Part shown: in pieces, positions 1 to 6,822 of the stretch
Numbering within the stretch: position 1 is the first letter of the stretch
Layout of the letters: every line of letters begins with the position of its first letter
DNA from: Anaerolineae bacterium
Lineage (GTDB): Bacteria > Chloroflexota > Anaerolineae > Aggregatilineales > JAFGMM01
Direction of reading: 5' to 3'
Length of the DNA stretch: 37,713 nucleotides
Assembly (NCBI GenBank): GCA_016927535.1
Contig: JAFGMM010000231.1
Coordinates: 1-37,713 of the forward strand
Made by a program: the position numbers and the translations under genes
Notes under the pieces: model-generated
What the model was told of the DNA's origin: nothing
The model's input: the letters and a program-made list of their open reading frames with translations, nothing else
Database searches by the model: none

Positions 1-282
1 CAAGGGGCGAGGGGAGTCAGACTCGTGCTAGCCCATATACCACAAAAAACAGCGAGTCTGTGCGCCGGTAAGCCCCGCGCCCCTCGTAGGAGAGGGGTTT
101 GGGGAGAGGGGGAACAGGTGCACAAACGGTCAAAATTCTTAAGTTGATGTGCATGGGCGTCCCACCGGGACGCCCCTACCGGTGGGAATGGCTCGTAGGG
201 GCGAGCCGCCGGCTCGCCCGGAAACCCCACGAATTCCTGGAGAACTAACCGACTTTTTTGATCTCTGACTAGACCAGGCTCG
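1..282. repeat. Repeat-rich non-coding stretch with several hairpins
   Basis: No credible gene is seen here. The stretch holds at least four hairpin-forming segments. CAGACTCG (18-25) pairs with CGAGTCTG (53-60). A C/G-run block at about 73-114 matches, in reverse complement, the block at 20251-20299. GGGCGTCCC-ACC-GGGACGCCC lies at 155-175, and GGGCGAGCC-GCC-GGCTCGCCC at 199-219. The last two are compact 9-bp stems with 3-nt loops, typical of dispersed REP-like palindromes. The stretch lies downstream of the LysM gene stop, so some hairpins could also act as terminators, but no strong T-run follows a stem. Confidence 0.6.
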
Positions 283-1041
283 TCAGGGAATCACGATCTG
301 CTGCCCGACGCTCAGACGGTCCGGGTTGGCCTTTACTTCTGGGTTTACATCCATGATCGCCTGCATCGACACCCCGAAGCGATTCGCAATCGAAAAGAGC
401 GTATCGCCGGCCTTGACGACGTAAATCGTCCCGCTGCCGGGCACAGCGCCGCTGCTGGTCGGCGCCGGCGCTTGGCCGCCTGCCCCACAGTTCGGACGGC
501 GCAGCACCGTACCGGCTGCGACCGAGTCGGGATTGGTGATGCCGTTCAGCTTGGCGATGGCATCGACGGTCGTGTCCCATGCCAGCGACAGCCGGAACAG
601 GTTTTCTCCGCGCTGCAAGACGTGCGTACAATCGTCGTTGACGGGCAGGGCGGTCGGCGCCGGGCGGTCGGCGCCGCCGACGTTGGTCGGCGTGGGGGGG
701 AGCGTCGGCGCGTCGGGATCGACGGTCGGCGCGTTGGGATCGACGGTCGAAGCCGGGGACTGCGTAGGCACGGCGACGCCGGTTGCGGCCATCGTCGCCG
801 CGATGGCGGTCGTTGTCTGTGCGATGGGCGGCAGGGTTGCCTGCGCCGACCCCGGATCGGGCGCCTGCGACGTGGCCGTCGCCGGGAGCGGCACGGCGGT
901 GCTGCCTGGGTCAATTTCACCGCCGATTGTGGATTGCAGCGGCTCGGCGGCAGGCTGGAAGCACCCGGTCGCCAGCGTCATCACGAGTCCCAGCGAGCAC
1001 AGCAGTCCCCAGATATACTTTGTGTGTGTGTTACCGTTCAT
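283..1041 (-). CDS. LysM-domain lipoprotein
   Basis: Predicted surface lipoprotein of 252 residues that probably binds cell-wall glycan. The start is the second of two adjacent ATGs: AGGAGG lies 7 nt upstream of it (4 nt from the first), so the longer ORF beginning MWIRDEGG is not used. The N-terminus has basic residues, a hydrophobic stretch and a lipobox (LATGC), followed by a long Pro/Thr/Ala-rich linker that should be extracytoplasmic and flexible. Two LysM-like motifs follow: a divergent one (HVLQRGENLFRLS...) and a canonical one at the extreme C-terminus (YVVKAGDTLFSIANRFGVS). LysM domains bind N-acetylglucosamine-containing polymers; that role is inferred from the family. No catalytic domain is present, so it is either a binding or anchoring protein. 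It lies downstream of the glycine-repeat membrane protein on the same strand, separated by a strong hairpin. Confidence 0.85.
   Translation of the reverse strand: MNGNTHTKYIWGLLCSLGLVMTLATGCFQPAAEPLQSTIGGEIDPGSTAVPLPATATSQAPDPGSAQATLPPIAQTTTAIAATMAATGVAVPTQSPASTVDPNAPTVDPDAPTLPPTPTNVGGADRPAPTALPVNDDCTHVLQRGENLFRLSLAWDTTVDAIAKLNGITNPDSVAAGTVLRRPNCGAGGQAPAPTSSGAVPGSGTIYVVKAGDTLFSIANRFGVSMQAIMDVNPEVKANPDRLSVGQQIVIP
704..745 (-). repeat. Two-copy 21-bp tandem repeat in the LysM protein linker
   Basis: Two adjacent 21-bp units (704-724 and 725-745) differ at one base. They encode TVDPNAP and TVDPDAP in the Pro/Thr-rich linker. This is a small in-frame minisatellite that lengthens the linker by seven residues per unit. 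Confidence 0.8.
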
Positions 1042-1173
1042 CATTTTGCCTCCTGACCCACCCTCATCACGAATCCACACAAACCCTCAAGATGCGCGTG
1101 GTCACTCTTGGATATAACTTGCACGTATGGGGGGCCGGATACAAGAGGTACTTCAGCTATGAGGATACATGAC

Positions 1174-1200
1174 TCCCCGCAAGTTGGCAACTTGCGGGGA
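1174..1200. terminator. Hairpin between the glycine-repeat gene and the LysM gene
   Basis: TCCCCGCAAGTTG and its exact reverse complement flank a single G, giving a 13-bp perfect stem. It lies 23 nt past the stop of the glycine-repeat gene on the minus strand. No T-run follows on either strand, so it may be a factor-independent terminator without a U-tract, or a REP-like palindrome. Confidence 0.5.
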
Positions 1201-1223
1201 ATCGGGGAGTGAGGTTGACATCC

Positions 1224-1682
1224 CTAGTTTGCAGTGAAGTTGACATCCTGCGACGAGGGGATTTCGTGCGCCGACCGCTTCGGTTTGAGCACCAGGAACG
1301 CGCCGACGCCGATAAGCGCCAGGGGCCACAGTCTCAAGACGGTGCGGAAGACAGAGCCGATCCCCTGCGCGACGCGGTTGGCGAAGTCGCCCGCATCGCG
1401 GCCAAACTCGCCGGCGGTCCTGCCGAGGTCCCGGCCAAGCTCGCTCATGCGACCGCCCAGATCGCGCCCCATCTCGCCGGTCCGCCGGCCGATATCGTGC
1501 CCGAACTCGCCGACGCCGCGCCCGATTTCGCCGAAGGTGCGGCCCATATCGCGCCCCAGGTCCGGGAGCCGGTAGGCAACTGCGCCGCTGTTGACCAGCA
1601 GCCCGACCACGCCGGCGAAGATCAGCAGCAGGGCCAGGCCGATTTGTAATGACTTACGACTGCTGCGCTTTTTCGTAGCCAT
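1224..1682 (-). CDS. Small membrane protein with glycine hendecad repeat
   Basis: Unrecognised protein of 152 residues. The start at MATKKRSSRK is supported by AAGGAG six bases upstream; the ORF-track extension of 27 residues is unlikely. After a basic N-terminus comes a hydrophobic segment (about 11-37), then a repetitive region (41-99), then a second hydrophobic segment (about 111-133) and a short polar tail. In the repeat, a small residue (nearly always Gly) falls every 3-4 residues in a mostly 4-3-4 spacing, which is an 11-residue period: RTFGEIGRGVG, a heptad EFGHDIG, RRTGEMGRDLG, GRMSELGRDLG, RTAGEFGRDAG. Hydrophobic and Arg/Glu/Asp positions alternate around the Gly face. This could form an amphipathic, tightly packing helix or a flexible tether between two membrane segments. 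Function is unknown. The C-terminal hydrophobic segment (LWPLALIGVGAFLVLKPK) resembles the ends of small DUF5668-like or LiaI-like membrane modules, but this is only an impression. Confidence 0.7.
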   Translation of the reverse strand: MATKKRSSRKSLQIGLALLLIFAGVVGLLVNSGAVAYRLPDLGRDMGRTFGEIGRGVGEFGHDIGRRTGEMGRDLGGRMSELGRDLGRTAGEFGRDAGDFANRVAQGIGSVFRTVLRLWPLALIGVGAFLVLKPKRSAHEIPSSQDVNFTAN

Positions 1683-1775
1683 GCGATGCTCCTTAGACAA
1701 AAACCTTAGTTCAGATCGTCTAAACCTCATATACGCAGGCAGCCGCGTAAGGGTTGCGCCCACGCGCCGTTTTCG

Positions 1776-2588
1776 TCACACGCCGCTGTATGCGCTGAAG
1801 CCGCCGTCAATCGGCACCACGACGCCCGTGACGAACCGCGACGCATCGGAGATCAGCCAGATCACCGTACCTACCAGGTCCTCCGGCGCGCCGTAGCGCG
1901 CCATCGGCGTATGGTCGATGATCTGCTGGCCGCGCGGCGTCATCGCGCCGGTTTCGCGGTCGGTGAGCAGGTAGCGGTTCTGCTCGGTGAGGAAGAAGCC
2001 CGGCGCAATCGCGTTGACGCGAATGTTGGGGCTGTATTCCTGGGCAAAATGCACCGCGAGCCACTGCGTCAGGTTGTTGATCGCCATCTTCGCCGCGCCG
2101 TAAGCCACCACGCGCGTCAGCGGGCGGATGGCGGTCATCGACGAGGTGTTCAGAATCACACCCTCGCCCTGCTCGGCCATGATCTCGCCGAACACCTGCG
2201 AAGCCAGCACCGTGCCTAGAAAGTTCAGGTTAAACACCCAGTTCAGCGCTTCCGGCGGGATATCGAAAAAAGAACGCTCGCCCGGCGTGGTGGTCGCGTC
2301 GGCCCGGTTGCCGCCCGCGCCGTTAATCAGCACGTCCACCTTGCCGAACGCCTTAATCACCTCGTCGGCGGCGTCTTCAATCGACTCCCGGTCGAGCACG
2401 TTGCAGGCCACCCCGACCGCCTCGCCGCCGGCTTCTTTCAACTCCTCGGCGAGCGCGTTCGCGCCTTCCTCGTTCAGGTCCAGGATGGCGACTTTTGCGC
2501 CGGCTGCGACCAGGCCCTTCGAGATGGTGGTATACAGCACGCCCGCGCCGCCCGTAATGGCGACGACCTTGCCCGTCAAATCAAACAT
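1776..2588 (-). CDS. SDR-family oxidoreductase, probable D-mannonate/fructuronate oxidoreductase
   Basis: Short-chain dehydrogenase of 270 residues, probably interconverting D-fructuronate and D-mannonate with NAD(P)H in the cytoplasm. The start at MFDLTGKVVAITGG lies 2 nt past the uxaC stop, with a GGGGGA ribosome site inside the uxaC end; the upstream ORF extension lies within uxaC. Visible SDR features are the N-terminal nucleotide-binding loop (TGGAGVLY, 12-19), the acidic residue ending strand 2 (ILDLNE), NGAGG (89-93), the catalytic Ser at 149/150, Tyr163 and Lys167 (YGAAK), and the C-terminal IDGGFSAYSGV. The long segment after NGAGG (GGNRADATTTPGERSFFDI) and the ending are typical of the SDR enzymes annotated as UxuB-like. 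The loop lacks the last canonical glycine (Tyr19). Coupling to uxaC supports the uronate role; substrate remains inferred. Confidence 0.85.
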   Translation of the reverse strand: MFDLTGKVVAITGGAGVLYTTISKGLVAAGAKVAILDLNEEGANALAEELKEAGGEAVGVACNVLDRESIEDAADEVIKAFGKVDVLINGAGGNRADATTTPGERSFFDIPPEALNWVFNLNFLGTVLASQVFGEIMAEQGEGVILNTSSMTAIRPLTRVVAYGAAKMAINNLTQWLAVHFAQEYSPNIRVNAIAPGFFLTEQNRYLLTDRETGAMTPRGQQIIDHTPMARYGAPEDLVGTVIWLISDASRFVTGVVVPIDGGFSAYSGV

Positions 2589-2590
2589 GT

Positions 2591-4003
<1,413 letters not shown>

Positions 4004-4075
4004 AGGGTTTTCTCCTTTTCACAATCCATCACCACTTAACGATACCGGGAGAAGCCATCCAAATCAACCGGGCCG

Positions 4076-4084
4076 TGTTATAAT
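4076..4084 (+). promoter_or_regulatory. Candidate extended -10 promoter for the hydrolase-transaldolase group
   Basis: TGTTATAAT is an exact extended -10 box (TGnTATAAT) in the 225-bp gap between divergent uxaC and the hydrolase gene. No good -35 is visible, which extended -10 promoters tolerate. It would leave a leader of about 138 nt before the ATG at 4229. This is a motif match only. Confidence 0.4.
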
Positions 4085-4228
4085 AACGCCGCCTGGCGTG
4101 TTGCACCGGTTAACTAATTGTGACCGGGACACGAACTAAACCGGCCTGCCGTTATCGCCCCCCCTTTGAGGATATGTTTCATGGTTCCGAGATACCGGTA
4201 CTGTATTTGTAGAAATGGAGACAACATT

Positions 4229-5233
4229 ATGAACAAGAAACCCTTCACTTCAATCGTTATGGGAATAGCCGGCGGGCTGGCAGCCTGGATGCTCGGCGTG
4301 TGGCTGTGGGCGATGTGGTACCTGGGCCGGCGCGATGTACACCGGACGCTTGCCGAGCCGCAAAACCAAGCGCCCAAAGGTCGCGCCGTGCTGGAGGAGA
4401 AAGAGACCGAGATCTACACCGTCACTCACCTCATCGAGGACGGCATCGAGCGCGTCACCTACACGCCCAAGCGTCGCCGCTTTGAGACGCCGATTTTCTT
4501 CCAGCATGGCATGTGGCATGGCGCGTGGTGCTGGCAGCACTGGCAGGCGCTCTTCGCCGGGTGGGGCTGGGAGAGCCACGCCATCAGCCTGCCGGGGCAC
4601 ACCGGCTCGCCATCGCAGCGCCCGATGCAGCTTACCACGCTCGACTATTATCTCGCCTTCATCAAAACCGAGATCGAACGGCTGCCGCGCAAGCCGGTGC
4701 TGGTTGGGCACAGCATGGGCGGCGCGCTGACCCAGTGGTACCTTAGACACGTGGACGATGACCTGCCGGCCGTGGTGCTGGTGGCGCCGTGGGTTTCGCA
4801 CCGGACGCTAGAAGACGGCCTGCCGCGCTTTCTTAAACTGGACCCGCTCGGCGTCTTCCTGATGTTCTTCACCTTGAGTGCTACCCAGTTCATGCGCACG
4901 CCTTATCATGCTGCGAAGAAGCTCACCACCGGGGGCGCGCTCTACACGCCGGAGGAACTGCATGCCCGGCTTGGCCCGGAGTCGGGGTTGGTGATGTTGC
5001 AGCATAACCCGCCGTTCTGGGCGCCGGCGGAGGAAGTCCGGGCGCCGATGCTCTGGCTGGCGGCGGAGAAAGACACCCTGATCGGCGAACCGGCGGCGCG
5101 CCAGTCGGCGGCGCACTACAAAGCGGATTACGTCGTGGTGCCGGACGCCGGGCACAATCTGATGATGGAGCACAACTACCGTGCGACGGCGGAACAGGTG
5201 CGCGACTGGCTCGCCGCCCAGGGCGTAGAATGA
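4229..5233 (+). CDS. Membrane-anchored alpha/beta-hydrolase
   Basis: Alpha/beta-hydrolase of 334 residues. The start at MNKKPFTSIV is chosen because GGAG lies 8 nt upstream; the ORF-track start 21 codons earlier lacks one. Residues about 6-32 form a hydrophobic signal-anchor, so the enzyme is probably membrane-tethered. The nucleophile elbow is GHSMGG (160-165, Ser162). The likely acid is Asp282 (AAEKDTLIG) and the likely base is His309 (PDAGHNLMM). The early FQHGMWHGAWCW supplies the oxyanion-hole HG motif. These establish the fold and triad, but the substrate (ester, lipid, lactone or other) cannot be read from sequence. It is divergent from uxaC and followed 35 nt later by the transaldolase-like gene on the same strand. 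Confidence 0.85.
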   Translation: MNKKPFTSIVMGIAGGLAAWMLGVWLWAMWYLGRRDVHRTLAEPQNQAPKGRAVLEEKETEIYTVTHLIEDGIERVTYTPKRRRFETPIFFQHGMWHGAWCWQHWQALFAGWGWESHAISLPGHTGSPSQRPMQLTTLDYYLAFIKTEIERLPRKPVLVGHSMGGALTQWYLRHVDDDLPAVVLVAPWVSHRTLEDGLPRFLKLDPLGVFLMFFTLSATQFMRTPYHAAKKLTTGGALYTPEELHARLGPESGLVMLQHNPPFWAPAEEVRAPMLWLAAEKDTLIGEPAARQSAAHYKADYVVVPDAGHNLMMEHNYRATAEQVRDWLAAQGVE

Positions 5234-5268
5234 CCCGGCTTGCGTAGTCGTAACGTGGAGAAGGTTTT

Positions 5269-5934
5269 ATGCAATTCTTCTTGGATAGCGCCAGTGTGGA
5301 CGAGATCACACACGCGCTCGACATGTGGGCCATCGACGGCGTGACCACCGACCCGCGTCTTATCCAGGCCGGCGGCAAACCTTTCCTGGCGGTCGTGGAG
5401 GAAATCGGCGCGCTGTTGGCAGGTACGCAGAAGACCGTCTCGGTGGCGGTGAACCCGCACTTCGACCGTTGGGAGGAGATGGCGCAGGAAGGGCACAAGC
5501 TCTTTGCGCTTTGCCCGGACAACCTCGTGATAAAAGTCCCCGCCACCGAAGCCGGCTTCAAAGCGTGCGCGGTGCTTACCGAGCGCGGCGTCCGGGTCAA
5601 CGTGGCGGCGTGCTTCTCGGCAATGCAGGCGCTCCAGGCGATGCGGATGGGCGCATACTACGTCTCGCCTTGCATTGGTGAGAAGGAAGCCAACGCCGAG
5701 GAAACTGCTCACTTTGTCAAGGAAGTCGTCGCCATCCGCGATAATTACGACTTCGACACCGAGATCATCGTCACGGCGGTGCGCAGCGCACGCCAGATCG
5801 TCGAAGCGGCGCTGGTCGGCGCGGATATCGTGACCGCCGGGTTCGGTGTGTATCAAGATGGCTTCGATCACCCGTACACACACGCCGGCTTGGACAAGTT
5901 CCAGCAGTTCTGGGATCAGACGCAGCACGAGTAG
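5269..5934 (+). CDS. Transaldolase / fructose-6-phosphate aldolase family protein
   Basis: Small (221-residue) TIM-barrel aldolase of the TalC/FSA subfamily, whose members either transfer dihydroxyacetone units or cleave fructose 6-phosphate through a lysine Schiff base. The Schiff-base lysine is Lys89 (LVIKVPAT). The N-terminal MQFFLDSASVDEI and the C-terminal ADIVTAGFGVY are family-typical, and GGAGAAGG upstream fixes the start. Two features diverge from the usual pattern. GVTTDP (24-29) has Asp28 where the family normally has Asn (TTNP). The phosphate/loop region reads SPCIGEKEANAEE, without the common GRxDD-like sequence. The enzyme may therefore use another substrate. It lies between the hydrolase and a methyltransferase; the neighbourhood does not reveal a pathway. 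Confidence 0.85.
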   Translation: MQFFLDSASVDEITHALDMWAIDGVTTDPRLIQAGGKPFLAVVEEIGALLAGTQKTVSVAVNPHFDRWEEMAQEGHKLFALCPDNLVIKVPATEAGFKACAVLTERGVRVNVAACFSAMQALQAMRMGAYYVSPCIGEKEANAEETAHFVKEVVAIRDNYDFDTEIIVTAVRSARQIVEAALVGADIVTAGFGVYQDGFDHPYTHAGLDKFQQFWDQTQHE

Positions 5935-5953
5935 CCGGACTCGCTTGGAACCA

Positions 5954-6775
5954 ATGGAAGACACCAACATCGAAAATATCAAAAATATCGAAGCAAACGT
6001 CGCGCGCTTCAGCGCGAACGCACACGCTTATAATCGCCGTCGCCCGCAGCCGCCTGCCGTCCTGGTCGATATCTTGACTCAACTTGCGGGGGTCGAGACG
6101 CCCGCGCTGGTCGTGGACCTGGGCGCGGGCACCGGCCTGGCGACGCGCATTTGGGCAGGGCGCGCGCAGCAGGTGATCGGCATCGAGCCAAACGACGCCA
6201 TGCGCCGCGAAGCCGAAAGCCTCACCGGCGCGCCCAACATCGAATACCGGCGCGGCTTCGGGCACGATACCGGCCTGCCCGACGCCGGCGCCGATATCGT
6301 CACCGTCTCGCAAGCGCTGCACTGGATGCCCCCGGAGGCGACCTTCGCCGAGGTCGGGCGCATTCTCCGGCCCGGCGGCGTCTTCGCAGCGATTGACAAC
6401 GACTGGCCGCCGACGATTCACTGGGAGGTCGAGCGCGCCTATTGCGCCTGTACCCGGCGGATGCGGCAAATCATGAAAGTGCATGGCCTGGAGTTCAAGA
6501 CCAGGGGTGAAGACAAAGCCGGGCATTTGAGCCGGATCGAGGCGAGCGGCCAGTTTCGCTACGTCAAAGAGATTCTGGTACATAAGGTTGAGACCGGCGG
6601 CGTCGAACGGTTGGTAGGGCTGGTGATGCAAAGCCAGGCGGCGGGATTGATCGAGCGCCGGGTCACCGAAGACGAGATGGGTCTTACGGAACTGCGGGCG
6701 GTGGCGGCGCGCGTCATGGGCGATGGGGTGGTGCCCTGGCACTTCAGCTACCGGGTCCGGCTTGGCGTGAAGTAA
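5954..6775 (+). CDS. Class I SAM-dependent methyltransferase
   Basis: Methyltransferase of 273 residues of the Methyltransf_11 type. The start at MEDTNIENIK is preferred because the ORF-track extension overlaps the end of the transaldolase gene; the ribosome site is weak (GGA). Motif I is DLGAGTG (55-61), with an acidic strand-2 end at Glu78 (IGIEPN). A post-motif region ADIVTVSQALHWM (113-125) and the GRILRPGGVF segment complete the Rossmann core. The HWM after motif II is common in TAM/UbiE-like small-molecule methyltransferases, where it helps shape the substrate site. The acceptor is unknown. The gene starts 19 nt after the transaldolase stop and is followed by a perfect palindrome that separates it from a convergent gene. 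Confidence 0.85.
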   Translation: MEDTNIENIKNIEANVARFSANAHAYNRRRPQPPAVLVDILTQLAGVETPALVVDLGAGTGLATRIWAGRAQQVIGIEPNDAMRREAESLTGAPNIEYRRGFGHDTGLPDAGADIVTVSQALHWMPPEATFAEVGRILRPGGVFAAIDNDWPPTIHWEVERAYCACTRRMRQIMKVHGLEFKTRGEDKAGHLSRIEASGQFRYVKEILVHKVETGGVERLVGLVMQSQAAGLIERRVTEDEMGLTELRAVAARVMGDGVVPWHFSYRVRLGVK

Positions 6776-6776
6776 A

Positions 6777-6806
6777 GCTCCCCACCGCGCCGGCGCGGTG
6801 GGGAGC
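6777..6806. terminator. Perfect 30-bp palindrome between convergent genes
   Basis: A 15-base arm (GCTCCCCACCGCGCC) is followed immediately by its exact reverse complement. It lies 1 nt past the methyltransferase stop and 16 nt before the end of the convergent secreted-repeat gene. The position suggests a bidirectional terminator, although no T-run is present on either strand. Confidence 0.65.
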
Positions 6807-6822
6807 CGTGCTCGCGCCTTTG

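Noticed and set aside
4114-4377. 87-aa minus-strand ORF in the uxaC-hydrolase gap
   Set aside because: It overlaps the start of the hydrolase antisense, has no ribosome site and no domain.
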